The notes beneath the pieces were generated by a model that was not told the origin of the DNA, did no database searches, and was given only the letters and a program-made list of their open reading frames with translations. Positions 17,625-28,114 of a stretch of 64,000 nucleotides of DNA are shown here, piece after piece (the first letter of the stretch is position 1; each line of letters starts with the position of its first letter). The position numbers were made by a program, and so were the translations under genes. Origin of the DNA: Robiginitalea sp. (GTDB taxonomy: Bacteria; Bacteroidota; Bacteroidia; Flavobacteriales; Flavobacteriaceae); the NCBI GenBank assembly GCA_024642005.1, contig JAHECA010000002.1, positions 2,756 to 66,755 of the forward strand. Direction: 5' to 3'.

Positions 17625-19133
17625 TTAATTAATATACAACCCGGTATAGGCCAGTGGGTTAACCTTTGGCAGTAAGGCGCCGTATTTGGCTTCTATCACG
17701 GCGATAAACTGGTTGGCCAGCAAGGCAGAGCCCCTGGGGGCAGGATGGATCCCGTCGAGGGAGAACCCGCCTCCGGTGGCATAGGCGTCGGTTACCACAC
17801 TTCCGTCGGCCAGTGGTACACCCGTTTCCACAACCGTGTTGTAGTAACCATAGGCGTCTACCAGGCCTACATTGTAAAGTTGGGCCAGGGCCTCGATGGT
17901 CTGGTTATAGGCGGCGGTAGCCGTTGCAACGGCCTCCTGCTCTTCAGGGGTCAGGACCCACTTGTCGGCCAGGGGAATGGCCACCCCGTTAATGCTGGTC
18001 GGGTCGTTCGGGTTGGCAAGGGTACCGATGATAAGTTGCGAGGTAAATACCATAAGGTCATCAGCTGTGGCCTGACGCATGTTGATCAATCCGGGATTGT
18101 AGGGTGTCAGGTCAGTAAGGTCCTCATCCAAAATAACCACGGCATTCCCTGCTCCGGCCTGGAAGGAGATGGTGCGGCGGGCCAGTTCTTCGGCCGAGAT
18201 CACCCCGAGGCCTGCCAGTTGCGCGAGCCCCCCGTTGTATACGGCGTAGGCCCCGTTGAGCAGGGCGGCGGTGGCCGCGTCGAGCGGTACCGGGTTATGC
18301 GGCACGGTGGTAAAGTAGGGGAGGGTGGTTACATCGGGGATGTTGGCCACCACGCCTTTGGCGCCGTTGGCAGTAAGCGCCTGCAGCAGCGAGTTGTAAA
18401 CGCTGGCAAAGACGTTTGGGTCTGTAATGTCATTGCCCCCGTATGAGCTGGGGTCCAGGTTGCCGGTCTGGTCCACCCCGTTACCTCCTGATGAAGCGAA
18501 CGAGAGTACGTCGTTGCTGCCGATCCAGAGCGTAAAGAAAGAAGGAGACTGTGCCAGGGCATCACCCAGGACGGTCGCGGCAGGACCGGAGGCGAAGCGG
18601 GCGTAATACGGGTTGGCCAGGCCGGGGGCCACCCCGGCTACATTTCCGTAACCCGGGGCTACCAGGTGAAAGATCTTGGCTCCGGGAACCCCCATATTGT
18701 TGAAAGAGCCCGAAAGGGCATTGGTTACCTCTGTGGCGCCCTGCCCGCTAACCGGAACGGGGCTGGGGGAACCTGTGGAAAAATCGAGGTAAAGGCGGTT
18801 GCCCAGGCCAGGGATGGGTTGTCCGCCCAGGGTTAGGCCACCCAGGTTATCTGACATATAGGGAATGCTGAAATCGCCACCGCCGGCTTCGGCAAAACTG
18901 CCGGCCAGCATGTTCGGGTACGACGCATCCTGCCCCATGATGAACAGGGCACCGTCTGAAAATCCGGCAGTGAGCGAATTGCCGATAGCCACGTAATTGG
19001 AAAGGTCGGCGGAACCGCTGGTATATTCAATAGGTGGTTGCGGTTGCCCGGGGCCAGGAACAACGGGGTCGTCATTGTTGCAGGAAACCAGGAAAAGGCC
19101 AAAAACAGCCCAGAGTGCCAGGAGTTTTTTCAT
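17625..19133 (-). CDS. SGNH/GDSL-type lipolytic lipoprotein
   Basis: Lipobox LFLVSC-NN; YVAIGNSLTAGFSDGALF block I; LWIGSNDVLSF; DGIHPAPRGSALLAN. Confidence 0.88.
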   Translation of the reverse strand: MKKLLALWAVFGLFLVSCNNDDPVVPGPGQPQPPIEYTSGSADLSNYVAIGNSLTAGFSDGALFIMGQDASYPNMLAGSFAEAGGGDFSIPYMSDNLGGLTLGGQPIPGLGNRLYLDFSTGSPSPVPVSGQGATEVTNALSGSFNNMGVPGAKIFHLVAPGYGNVAGVAPGLANPYYARFASGPAATVLGDALAQSPSFFTLWIGSNDVLSFASSGGNGVDQTGNLDPSSYGGNDITDPNVFASVYNSLLQALTANGAKGVVANIPDVTTLPYFTTVPHNPVPLDAATAALLNGAYAVYNGGLAQLAGLGVISAEELARRTISFQAGAGNAVVILDEDLTDLTPYNPGLINMRQATADDLMVFTSQLIIGTLANPNDPTSINGVAIPLADKWVLTPEEQEAVATATAAYNQTIEALAQLYNVGLVDAYGYYNTVVETGVPLADGSVVTDAYATGGGFSLDGIHPAPRGSALLANQFIAVIEAKYGALLPKVNPLAYTGLYIN

Positions 19134-19231
19134 CGGATTTGTTTTGAGTTAGTTTGGCCCGGACTGCAAGCGGCCGGGACCCGATCAAAATTAACCAAAT
19201 TTGCGAAACTCGCAATAAGCGGCTGTTAAAA

Positions 19232-19247
19232 ATTATGCATGCATAAT
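19232..19247. promoter_or_regulatory. Perfect 16-bp palindrome ATTATGCATGCATAAT (candidate operator, copy 1)
   Basis: Upstream of the GDSL lipoprotein gene; second near-identical copy at 36370. Confidence 0.6.
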
Positions 19248-19263
19248 AATAAAGGGCCCGCCT

Positions 19264-20034
19264 TCAGGAATTCATAAAATTAAGGCTTATCCTGTAGAAT
19301 TCGGCAGGTTTTTCGGCGTGCAGCCAGTGCCCCGCTCCCGCCACGGTCTCCAGGGCCGCCTGAGGGAAATGGGCCCGTATGCCCGGCAGGTCTTCATCGG
19401 CTATATAGGGCGATTTGCCACCCCTGAGGAAAAGGACCGGCCCGTCGAACCTGGCGCCGGAAGGCAGGGCAGCGCCAATGGCTTCCATGCTCAGGCTCAG
19501 CACCGGCAGGTTCATCCGGAAACCGAGCTGCCCGGGTTTCACCCAATGCAGGTTTTTCAGGAGAAACTGGCGAATGCCCCAGTCCGGGATGGATGCTGAC
19601 AACAGGTCGTCGGCCTGGTTGCGGGTCTCGATTTTGCCTTCGGGCAGGGCACTGAGCGCATCGATAATCCATTTGTGGTGGGGCGGGTAGTATTTGGGGG
19701 CTATGTCGGCCACCAGCAGTCGTTCGACACGTTCGGGGTACATACAGGCAAACAGCATGGCGGTTTTTCCCCCCATGGAATGCCCGATCACAGAGGCCCG
19801 GATGAGCCGATGGTAGTCCATATACTCGCGCAAATCTTCGACCATCGTTGGGTAGTCAAAGCGGTCTGACCAGAAGCTCCGGCCGTGGTTGCGCTGGTCA
19901 ATCAAATGTACCTGGAAGCCTGCTTCCGCGTACTGGCTGCCCAGTGATTTCCAATTGTCTGACATGCCCAGGAAGCCGTGCAGGATTATCAGCGGCCGGC
20001 CGCTGCCCAGTATTTTGGCATGCAGCAGATTCAT
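19264..20034 (-). CDS. Alpha/beta fold hydrolase (YbfF-like)
   Basis: [55 protein letters not shown]; internal start 20034. Confidence 0.88.
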   Translation of the reverse strand: MNLLHAKILGSGRPLIILHGFLGMSDNWKSLGSQYAEAGFQVHLIDQRNHGRSFWSDRFDYPTMVEDLREYMDYHRLIRASVIGHSMGGKTAMLFACMYPERVERLLVADIAPKYYPPHHKWIIDALSALPEGKIETRNQADDLLSASIPDWGIRQFLLKNLHWVKPGQLGFRMNLPVLSLSMEAIGAALPSGARFDGPVLFLRGGKSPYIADEDLPGIRAHFPQAALETVAGAGHWLHAEKPAEFYRISLNFMNS

Positions 20035-20747
20035 GGGCTGAGCCGCTTTTGGTAGAGGGCGATCACGTTTTCCAGGCCCAGGTAGAGCGATTCGCAAATG
20101 AGGGCATGGCCGATGGATACCTCGAGCAGGCCGGTAACCTCCCGGGCGAAGTAGGCCACGTTGTCGAGGTTCAGGTCGTGGCCGGCATTTAGTCCCAAAC
20201 CAGCCCGTGCGGCTGCCTCGGCAGCCTGTACATAGGGGCGCACGGCAGCGGCCGGGTCGGTCCCGAACCGGTGGGCGTAGCCCTCGGTGTAGAGTTCCAC
20301 CCGGTCGGTGCCCGTATCGCGGGCAGCCGTTACGAAGTCCGGATCGGGGTCTACGAAAATGGAGGTGCGAATGCCGGCGGCCTGGAATTCGGCTATGACT
20401 CCACTGAGGAATTTGCCATGGGCCCGGGTATCCCAGCCGGCGTTGGAGGTAACCGCGTCGGGCGCGTCGGGCACCAGGGTTACCTGTTCGGGGCCCACCT
20501 CTAAAACCAGGTCGATGAATTCCGGGATGGGGTTGCCTTCGATGTTCAGTTCGGTAGTGACCACGGCCCTCAGGTCGCGGGCATCCTGATAGCGGATGTG
20601 CCTTTCATCGGGCCTGGGGTGGATGGTGATCCCCGCTGCCCCGAAGACTTCAATGTCCCTGACCGTTTTGACCAGGTCGGGCATGTTTCCGCCCCGGGCA
20701 TTACGCAGGGTGGCAATTTTGTTCACATTCACGCTCAATCGTACCAT
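20031..20747 (-). CDS. pdxJ: Pyridoxine 5'-phosphate synthase
   Basis: [49 protein letters not shown]. Confidence 0.96.
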   Translation of the reverse strand: MVRLSVNVNKIATLRNARGGNMPDLVKTVRDIEVFGAAGITIHPRPDERHIRYQDARDLRAVVTTELNIEGNPIPEFIDLVLEVGPEQVTLVPDAPDAVTSNAGWDTRAHGKFLSGVIAEFQAAGIRTSIFVDPDPDFVTAARDTGTDRVELYTEGYAHRFGTDPAAAVRPYVQAAEAAARAGLGLNAGHDLNLDNVAYFAREVTGLLEVSIGHALICESLYLGLENVIALYQKRLSP

Positions 20748-20839
20748 GACGGGCTGTCTTACGTTATTTCTCGGGCAAAAATACGAATTAGGCATGCCTT
20801 TTGCGCTGTAAAATTAGTAATTTGCACCTCGATAAGACC

Positions 20840-21496
20840 ATGGAGATTCAGGACCACATAATCACCACCCTGCCGGTATTCGAACCGGGCGATTCCCTTA
20901 AGGAGGTCATCCTCTTTTTTGCCCAGTCTACCTATTCGCATGTTGCCGTTGCAGAGGAAGGTCGCTTTTTGGGCCTGCTCGGGGAAGCCGATCTCGACAG
21001 CTTTCTCGAGACCAGCCTGGTTGACGAATTCCGGTACCAGCTTGAAAGCTTTTCAGTGCTGCCCGGGGCAACCTGGCTCGATGTGCTGGAGGTCTTTGCG
21101 CGCAATGAGGCCAATGTGCTGCCCGTGGTGGATGCCGGGGGGCTCATCCTGGGATACTACGACCTTACCGAACTGGTGGGAATTTTTCGCGAAATGCCTT
21201 TTTTTAACGAGCCCGGGGCGGTGCTGGTGGTTTCCAAACCCCTGCGCGACTACAGCTTCAGCGAAATTGCCCAGATCGTGGAAGGCAACAATACCCGCCT
21301 TATGGGGGCCTTTATCTCGGCGATCCGCAATGAGGTGGCCGAAGTAACCCTGAAGATGGGCGATACCCATATCAATGAAGTCATCCAGACCTTTCGCAGG
21401 TATGGCTACAACATTCTTTCCGGCAGTGTGGACGACCACTTTATGGAAGACCTCAAGCAGCGCTCCGATTACCTGGATAAATACCTAAACGTTTAA
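20840..21496 (+). CDS. CBS domain-containing protein
   Basis: Two CBS-like repeats (SHVAVAEEGRFLGLLGEADL; NVLPVVDAGGLILGYYDLTELV). Confidence 0.85.
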   Translation: MEIQDHIITTLPVFEPGDSLKEVILFFAQSTYSHVAVAEEGRFLGLLGEADLDSFLETSLVDEFRYQLESFSVLPGATWLDVLEVFARNEANVLPVVDAGGLILGYYDLTELVGIFREMPFFNEPGAVLVVSKPLRDYSFSEIAQIVEGNNTRLMGAFISAIRNEVAEVTLKMGDTHINEVIQTFRRYGYNILSGSVDDHFMEDLKQRSDYLDKYLNV

Positions 21497-21502
21497 TAGC
21501 CG

Positions 21503-22378
21503 ATGAAAGTCGCGCTCTACGGTCAGACCTTCAATAAGGAATCTGCCGGCCCGGCCGGGGAACTCCTCGATGAATTGTCTGTCTTGGGGGCCGAGGCTGT
21601 CCTCGAGGCCGAATTTGCGCAGTTTCTGGGCCTATCCGGCCCGGAGTACCCCACCTTTACCCTTAAAAAGGGCCTCGATCCTTCCTTCGACCTGTTCGTG
21701 AGCTTCGGGGGCGACGGCACCATTTTGCGGGCCATTACCTACATACGCGACCTGGGGATCCCGATAGTGGGGGTGAACACGGGCCGCCTCGGGTTCCTGT
21801 CCACCATCGGCAAGGAAGAGGTGCGCAGCCTGGTGCGCGATTTCAGCAAGGGTGCCTACCGCCTGGTGGAGCGAAGCCTGGTCAGTGCCCGCCTGAACGA
21901 TGCCGCTCCGGAAGCGGGATTTATGAATTTCGCCCTGAACGAGGTTACGGTAAGCCGCAAAGACACGACCTCCATGATTACCGTGGAAACCTACCTGAAC
22001 GGGGAATACCTTACTTCGTACTGGGCCGATGGTCTGATCGTGGCCACCCCAACCGGCTCCACGGGCTATTCATTGAGCTGTGGGGGCCCCGTAATAACGC
22101 CTACGGCACGCTCCCTGGTGATTACCCCCATCGCTCCCCACAACCTGAATGCCCGCCCCCTGGTTATCGCAGACGACACCGAAATCAGGCTTCGGGTATC
22201 AGGCAGGGAGTCGCAACACCTGCTGTCGCTTGATTCGCGCATTACCAGTGTCGAAAACGGCACCGAAATCTGCATCCGCAGGGCGGGCTTTACGGTAAAG
22301 ATGGTAGAATTCGCCTCGGAGAGCTTCCTGAAAACCATTCGCCACAAATTATTATGGGGGGAAGACCGGCGGAATTGA
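21503..22378 (+). CDS. nadK: NAD kinase
   Basis: LFVSFGGDGTILRAITYI, GVNTGRLGFLSTI, WADGLIVATPTGSTGYSLSCGGPV. Confidence 0.96.
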   Translation: MKVALYGQTFNKESAGPAGELLDELSVLGAEAVLEAEFAQFLGLSGPEYPTFTLKKGLDPSFDLFVSFGGDGTILRAITYIRDLGIPIVGVNTGRLGFLSTIGKEEVRSLVRDFSKGAYRLVERSLVSARLNDAAPEAGFMNFALNEVTVSRKDTTSMITVETYLNGEYLTSYWADGLIVATPTGSTGYSLSCGGPVITPTARSLVITPIAPHNLNARPLVIADDTEIRLRVSGRESQHLLSLDSRITSVENGTEICIRRAGFTVKMVEFASESFLKTIRHKLLWGEDRRN

Positions 22379-22480
22379 CCCCCGCCAAGCGCAATAAAAC
22401 CCCCCAATTCCTGTTTATCAATGGAAACCGGATACAGCAAGGCGTTTAAAATTGCTATATTTGCAAACTTTTTGGAATTG

Positions 22481-23176
22481 ATGAGGATTGTTTTTGCCGT
22501 TCTGTGCCTGCTGCTGGCGGGCACCGCTCATGGACAGACTTACGAAGTCGGGCTGTTCGGCGGGGGGGTCAACAACATCGGAGATATTGGAAGGATGAAC
22601 TATATCTACCCTTCCGGCCCTGCGATGGGAGCCCTTTTCAAATGGAACAAAAGCCGTCGGTATGCCTGGAGGGCGCACATGCTGTACGGGCAGTTTACGG
22701 CAGACGACAGCAAATCGGATATGCCATCAAGGGAACAGCGGGGCCTGAGGATGAAGAACAACATCCTGGAAATCTCGGCTGGTCTGGAATTGAATTTCGT
22801 GGAGTACAACCTCCACAAACTGGGGCCGGCGTTTACCCCATATCTGTATACGGGAATTACGTATTTCAGGTACGATTACAATTATTTCGACGCCGGGCAA
22901 TTGATTAATACAAACCAGCGGGACGGGGCGTTTGCCATACCCATGACCGTTGGAGCTAAGTTGCGGCTGAATCAGTTACTGGTACTGGGGGGCGAAATTG
23001 GCGCCCGATACACCTTTACCGACAACCTGGATGCCAGCAACCCGGTGGGCAGCAATTACGAGGCGCAGGCCGACGGCCCGATCGGAAACATATTCAGCGA
23101 TGACTGGTACGTTTTCTCAGGGGTGACCCTTACCTTCACCTTCGGAAGGAAACCGTGCCAGGATTGCTTTGAATAG
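22481..23176 (+). CDS. DUF6089 family outer-membrane-type protein
   Basis: Signal peptide MRIVFAVLCLLLAGTAHGQ; YEVGLFGGGVNNIGDIG; position upstream of uppS-bamA; ATG 22481 preferred. Confidence 0.8.
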   Translation: MRIVFAVLCLLLAGTAHGQTYEVGLFGGGVNNIGDIGRMNYIYPSGPAMGALFKWNKSRRYAWRAHMLYGQFTADDSKSDMPSREQRGLRMKNNILEISAGLELNFVEYNLHKLGPAFTPYLYTGITYFRYDYNYFDAGQLINTNQRDGAFAIPMTVGAKLRLNQLLVLGGEIGARYTFTDNLDASNPVGSNYEAQADGPIGNIFSDDWYVFSGVTLTFTFGRKPCQDCFE

Positions 23177-23184
23177 CATACGAG

Positions 23185-23925
23185 ATGGACACTATAGAAG
23201 TATTGAAACAAGGGCGCATCCCCGTGCACCTGGCCATTATCATGGATGGGAACGGGCGTTGGGCCAAGCAGCGCGGAAAACTCCGGGTCTTTGGCCATGA
23301 AAACGGAGTGCATGCAGTGCGGCGCACCGTCGAATTGGCTGCCAAACTGGGGATCGAATACCTTACCCTTTACGCCTTCAGCACTGAAAACTGGAACCGC
23401 CCCAAACTCGAGGTAGATACCCTGATGATGCTGTTGGTTGCCTCCCTGCGCAAGGAACTTGCCTCCCTTCATGAGAACAATATTCGCCTGCGTGCTATCG
23501 GCCGGTTAGATACCCTGCCCGCTAAGGTGCTAAAGGAGTTGAAAGAGGCTGTGGAACAGACCTCTGTGAACAGCGGCCTAACCCTTACGGTGGCCCTAAG
23601 CTACGGCTCTCGCGAAGAATTGACCTCTGCTTTTAAAGCCCTTGCTTTCAAAGTTAAAAATAACATAATTTCGCCCGAAAAAATTGATGAAACCATTATT
23701 AATGATCATCTTTACACGCACGATTTGCCAGATGTAGACCTGCTTATCCGAACCAGTGGCGAACACCGGATAAGCAATTTTTTATTGTGGCAAATTGCCT
23801 ATGCTGAATTGTACTTTACGGAAGTATTTTGGCCCGATTTCGGGGAAGACGACCTGTTTGAGGCCCTAAAGAGTTACCAGAACAGAGAACGACGATTTGG
23901 AAAAACTAGCGAACAACTCAATTAG
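23185..23925 (+). CDS. uppS: Isoprenyl transferase (undecaprenyl diphosphate synthase)
   Basis: HLAIIMDGNGRWAKQRG, YLTLYAFSTENWNRP, PDVDLLIRTSGEHRISNFLLWQIAYAELYF. Confidence 0.97.
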   Translation: MDTIEVLKQGRIPVHLAIIMDGNGRWAKQRGKLRVFGHENGVHAVRRTVELAAKLGIEYLTLYAFSTENWNRPKLEVDTLMMLLVASLRKELASLHENNIRLRAIGRLDTLPAKVLKELKEAVEQTSVNSGLTLTVALSYGSREELTSAFKALAFKVKNNIISPEKIDETIINDHLYTHDLPDVDLLIRTSGEHRISNFLLWQIAYAELYFTEVFWPDFGEDDLFEALKSYQNRERRFGKTSEQLN

Positions 23926-23929
23926 TGGT

Positions 23930-26557
23930 ATGCCGGCATTCATATCACTGAGAAGGCTCCTCCTTTTTCTTGCTATCTTACTGACCTTTTCCGCTTACTC
24001 CCAGGATGTTGCCACGCCCGAGAGTAAGACCTATATTCTTGGGGGGCTCAAGGTAGTTGGGCTCCAGAGCTACAACGAACAGACAGTTAAGACCTATACA
24101 GGCCTGCGCGAAGGGCAGCCCATCACCATCCCCGGCGACAAGATTAGCGAGGTCATCAAAAAACTTTGGGGGCTCGACCTGTTTAGCGACGTTACCTTCT
24201 ATACCAGCGCCATTCGGGGCGATTCCCTTTTCCTGGAGCTCGAAATCCAGGAGCGCCCCTCCCTGAACAATGTCACCTTTTACGGTATACGCGACCGCAA
24301 GGCCGATGATATCATCGACGACGCCGACCTTAAAAAGGGCAAAAAGATTACCGAAAGCCTGATTGCCACCACGCGCAATTACATCCTCAACAAATACCGC
24401 AAAGAGGGCTACCTGAATACCCAGGTGCAGATTGCCACCAGCCCTGACAGCACAGAGACCAACGCGAGAAACATGGTCGTCAACATCAAGCGCGGCAGCC
24501 GGGTGAAGGTACGGGATATCATATTTGAGGGCAATGAAAAGCTCTCCGACGGCAAACTTCGGGGGGCGATGAAGAAAACCAAGGAAAGGCGCGTGGCGCG
24601 ATTCTGGAAGAAGTCGAAATATATCGAATCCGATTACCAGGAAGACCTTAAGGCCCTTGTAGATAAATATGCCGAGAGCGGGTACCGCGATGCCCGGGTG
24701 CTCTCAGACAGTGTGGTGCGGGTACGCGACAACCGCATCGACATCCGCATAGCCGTGGAGGAAGGCAACAAGTATTATTTCGGGAAAATCGATTTTATCG
24801 GAAACACGGTGTATTCAGACCGGCAGCTTACCCAGGTGCTTGGCATTCGGGAAGGCGACACCTACAACGGGGTGCAGTTGCGCAAGCGGATCGCAGACGA
24901 CACCAAGCCCGATTCCGAAAACCTGACCAACCTGTACCAGAACAACGGCTACCTCTTCTCGCAGATCAACCCGGTGGAGGTTTCGGCCGAGAATGACACC
25001 ATCAATTTTGAGATCCGCATCATCGAGGGTAAGGAGACCTTCCTGAATCGCATCACCTTTAGCGGCAACAACAAGACCAACGACCACGTTATCTACCGCG
25101 ACGCGCGCACACGCCCCGGGCAGCGCTACAGCAAGGACGACATTATCAGGACCATACGTGAACTCGGGCAGCTGGGCTTTTTCGATCCGGAGCAAATCAA
25201 GCCCGAGATCGAGAACCCCAACCCCAACGAGGGTACGGTAGACCTCAAATTCGACCTGGTAGAGTCGGGTGCAAGCCAGATCGAGTTGCAGGGCGGCTAC
25301 GGGGGCGGCGGCTTTATCGGCACCCTCGGGCTATCGTTCAACAACTTCTCGATTCAGAACCTCTTCAAGGGCGAATCGTATTCGCCCGTCCCCATGGGAG
25401 ACGGCCAAACCTTTGCCCTGCGGCTGCAGGCCAGCCGGACCTTCCGGGTATACAGCCTGAGCTTTTCAGAACCCTGGCTGGGCGGGCGAAAGCCCGTGCG
25501 TTTCAGCCTGTCGCTTTCGCGCACGCAACAGTTTGCGGCGAATTACAACAGCAGCGGCCGTATACAGGTAGACAAAAGCCAGCAGTTTTCCATTATGGGC
25601 ATCTCGGCCGGCCTGGCAAAACGGGTACAGTGGCCAGATGACTTCTTTGTGGTTTCGCACGCGGTGAGCTACCAGCTGTACGATTTTAAGAACTACCGCA
25701 CGGGGTTGTTCAACTTTGGGAACGGGCGTTCCAATTCCCTGGCCTATACGATCGGGATAGCCCGAAATTCCTCGGGCCCGGGTCCCATTTTCCCGATGAC
25801 GGGAAGCAATTTTGAGCTTTCGGCCAAGTTTACCCCTCCCTATTCGGCATTCAACGATAAAGACTACGCCTCGCTGAAACAGGAAACTGAGGATATAATC
25901 CTGGAACAGCAGGAGCTCGCCAGACAGGGGCTCGTCGGAAGCCCGGAATATGTGGCACTGTCGATGCGGCTCGAGGAGCTCGACCAGGAGCGGTTCCGCT
26001 GGCTGGAATACTATAAGGTCAAGTTCAGGGCCGACTGGTACACCCGCGTTGTTGGCAAACTCGTGTTGCGTACCAATGCCGAATTCGGATTTCTGGGCAG
26101 TTACAATCCCGATGTGGGCAAGGTGCCCTTCGAGCGCTTCTGGCTTGGCGGGGACGGTCTTGGAAACAACTTTACCCTCGATGGTCGGGAGACCATTCAG
26201 CTCCGGGGCTATGAGAACAACTCCCTTACCCCGCTTGACCCCGTTACCGGACAGGCAGAAGGGGCTATTGCCTATAATAAGTTAACCATGGAGCTGCGTT
26301 ATCCGCTGACCCTGAAACCAACCGCCTCGATTTATACCCTCTTATTTTTGGAAGGAGGGAACGCCTACAACAATTTTCAGGAGTTTAGTCCGTTTCAGTT
26401 AAAAAGATCGGCCGGAGTCGGGCTGCGCATATTCATGCCCGCCTTTGGCCTGTTGGGGATCGACTTCGGTTACGGCTTCGACGACGACTACAGGCCCGAT
26501 AACAATACCGGGCCAAGCGGTTGGCAGACACACTTTGTCATAGGCCAGCAGTTTTAG
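23930..26557 (+). CDS. bamA: Outer membrane protein assembly factor BamA
   Basis: POTRA-like repeats, Omp85 barrel, C-term GLLGIDFGYGFDD...HFVIGQQF; ATG 23930 preferred over the TTG at 23897. Confidence 0.94.
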   Translation: MPAFISLRRLLLFLAILLTFSAYSQDVATPESKTYILGGLKVVGLQSYNEQTVKTYTGLREGQPITIPGDKISEVIKKLWGLDLFSDVTFYTSAIRGDSLFLELEIQERPSLNNVTFYGIRDRKADDIIDDADLKKGKKITESLIATTRNYILNKYRKEGYLNTQVQIATSPDSTETNARNMVVNIKRGSRVKVRDIIFEGNEKLSDGKLRGAMKKTKERRVARFWKKSKYIESDYQEDLKALVDKYAESGYRDARVLSDSVVRVRDNRIDIRIAVEEGNKYYFGKIDFIGNTVYSDRQLTQVLGIREGDTYNGVQLRKRIADDTKPDSENLTNLYQNNGYLFSQINPVEVSAENDTINFEIRIIEGKETFLNRITFSGNNKTNDHVIYRDARTRPGQRYSKDDIIRTIRELGQLGFFDPEQIKPEIENPNPNEGTVDLKFDLVESGASQIELQGGYGGGGFIGTLGLSFNNFSIQNLFKGESYSPVPMGDGQTFALRLQASRTFRVYSLSFSEPWLGGRKPVRFSLSLSRTQQFAANYNSSGRIQVDKSQQFSIMGISAGLAKRVQWPDDFFVVSHAVSYQLYDFKNYRTGLFNFGNGRSNSLAYTIGIARNSSGPGPIFPMTGSNFELSAKFTPPYSAFNDKDYASLKQETEDIILEQQELARQGLVGSPEYVALSMRLEELDQERFRWLEYYKVKFRADWYTRVVGKLVLRTNAEFGFLGSYNPDVGKVPFERFWLGGDGLGNNFTLDGRETIQLRGYENNSLTPLDPVTGQAEGAIAYNKLTMELRYPLTLKPTASIYTLLFLEGGNAYNNFQEFSPFQLKRSAGVGLRIFMPAFGLLGIDFGYGFDDDYRPDNNTGPSGWQTHFVIGQQF

Positions 26558-26643
26558 GCGTGCACGGCTCTTTTCCCGACCAGCTGAAGTGTTAAATGTT
26601 TCATTTTGAAATATTTAATAAATTTGGCACGATATTTTCAAGT

Positions 26644-27483
26644 ATGAAAAGCAGTACGGGTATGATAGGACGAATTGCAACAGCCGTTTTGTTACTGGGG
26701 CTCACGGGAATTACGTGGGCACAGCGGGGCGTGAGAATCGCCTACGTGGATATGGAGTACATTCTGGAGCACGTAGATGAATACCGCGAGGCGAACGAGC
26801 AGCTCGAGAACAAGGTGTTTCAGTGGAAGTCTGATATAGATACCCGACAGGAGGCCGTCGACCAGCAGAAGCAAAACCTGGCGGCCGAGCGGGTGCTGCT
26901 AACCGACGAGCTCATCGCCGAACGGGAAGAAGAAATTGCCGTGCTCGAGAAGGAATTGTTTGATTACCAGCAAAACCGCTTTGGTCCGCGTGGCGACCTG
27001 GTGTTGCAAAAGCAACGGCTCATTCAGCCGATCCAGGACCAGGTGTTCAATGAAGTACAGAAGATCGGAGCCGATAAAAAGTATGATTTTATTTTCGATA
27101 AATCGGCGGATGTCGTAATGTTGTACTCCGAAAAAAGACACGATATCAGCGACTTGGTGCTGCGGGGCATCGCCCGCACGCGCAAGGTGAGCCAGCCCGC
27201 TAAAAAGGCGGAAACCAGGCTGGAGTCTTTTGAAGGGGAGGCCGAGGAACCCGTTTCTGAGGCCGTGCTCGAACGCCAGCAACGGACCGAGCAAGCCGAA
27301 GCAGCCCGCACCCAGGATGCCGAGGCCAGGCGGGCCGAACAATTGAAATTGCGCGAAGAACGCAAAAAAGCATACGAAGCCCGGCGGCAAAAATTGCTCG
27401 AAGAGCGGGAGGCCAAGCGCAAGGCCCGCGAAGAAGAGCTGAAGCCCAACGAGCAGGTAAACGACACTATAGGAAGTAACTAA
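26644..27483 (+). CDS. OmpH/Skp family periplasmic chaperone (long)
   Basis: RIAYVDMEYILEHVDEYREANEQLENKV; long charged coiled-coil tail. Confidence 0.88.
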   Translation: MKSSTGMIGRIATAVLLLGLTGITWAQRGVRIAYVDMEYILEHVDEYREANEQLENKVFQWKSDIDTRQEAVDQQKQNLAAERVLLTDELIAEREEEIAVLEKELFDYQQNRFGPRGDLVLQKQRLIQPIQDQVFNEVQKIGADKKYDFIFDKSADVVMLYSEKRHDISDLVLRGIARTRKVSQPAKKAETRLESFEGEAEEPVSEAVLERQQRTEQAEAARTQDAEARRAEQLKLREERKKAYEARRQKLLEEREAKRKAREEELKPNEQVNDTIGSN

Positions 27484-27527
27484 ACTAAATTCGAAATATT
27501 TTAACTCAAATACGCAAATTTAACATC

Positions 27528-28037
27528 ATGAAACACGTAGTGAAGGTGGCAGTAGCCGTTGTCTTGTTCGTAGCAGCCGCAGGCGTTGCCCGGGCCCAGA
27601 GCAAGACTGCTCATATCAATGTGACGGAGCTTTTGCAAGCCATGCCGGAAATGAAGGCTGCCCAGGCCGAACTCAAGCGCCTGGAAGAGACCTATCGGGC
27701 CGATATCCAGGGCTCCATGGAAGAACTGCAAAACAGATTCACCCAATACAACAACGAAGCCAGCTCTAAATCTGAGGAAGAAAACCAGAAGCGTGCCCTG
27801 GAACTGCAGGGTGCAGAGCGCAATATTGGTGAAGCTCAGCAGGCTGCCCAGCAGGAGCTGTCTAAAAAGCAGGCCGAGTTGTTTGAGCCCATCTCCAAAA
27901 AGGCCAAAACCGCCATTGAAAAAGTGGCAGCGGCGCAGGGCTTCCAGTACGTATTGGATTCGAGCCCGGGGTCTGGCGTTATCGTCGCCACTGGCAAGGA
28001 TCTGCTTGCGGATGTGAAAAAGGAATTAGGATTCTAA
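27528..28037 (+). CDS. OmpH/Skp family periplasmic chaperone (short)
   Basis: KTAHINVTELLQAMPEMKAAQAELKRLEETYRADIQ; signal peptide. Confidence 0.92.
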   Translation: MKHVVKVAVAVVLFVAAAGVARAQSKTAHINVTELLQAMPEMKAAQAELKRLEETYRADIQGSMEELQNRFTQYNNEASSKSEEENQKRALELQGAERNIGEAQQAAQQELSKKQAELFEPISKKAKTAIEKVAAAQGFQYVLDSSPGSGVIVATGKDLLADVKKELGF

Positions 28038-28062
28038 CAGCGCGTCCCAACGAGAAAAAAAA

Positions 28063-28089
28063 ACCGCCCAGCTCCGGGCGGTTTTTTTA
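28063..28089 (+). terminator. Rho-independent terminator after the skp pair
   Basis: ACCGCCC-AGCTCC-GGGCGGTTTTTTT. Confidence 0.85.
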
Positions 28090-28114
28090 TTTTTGAGGGT
28101 AAGCGCATAACCCT

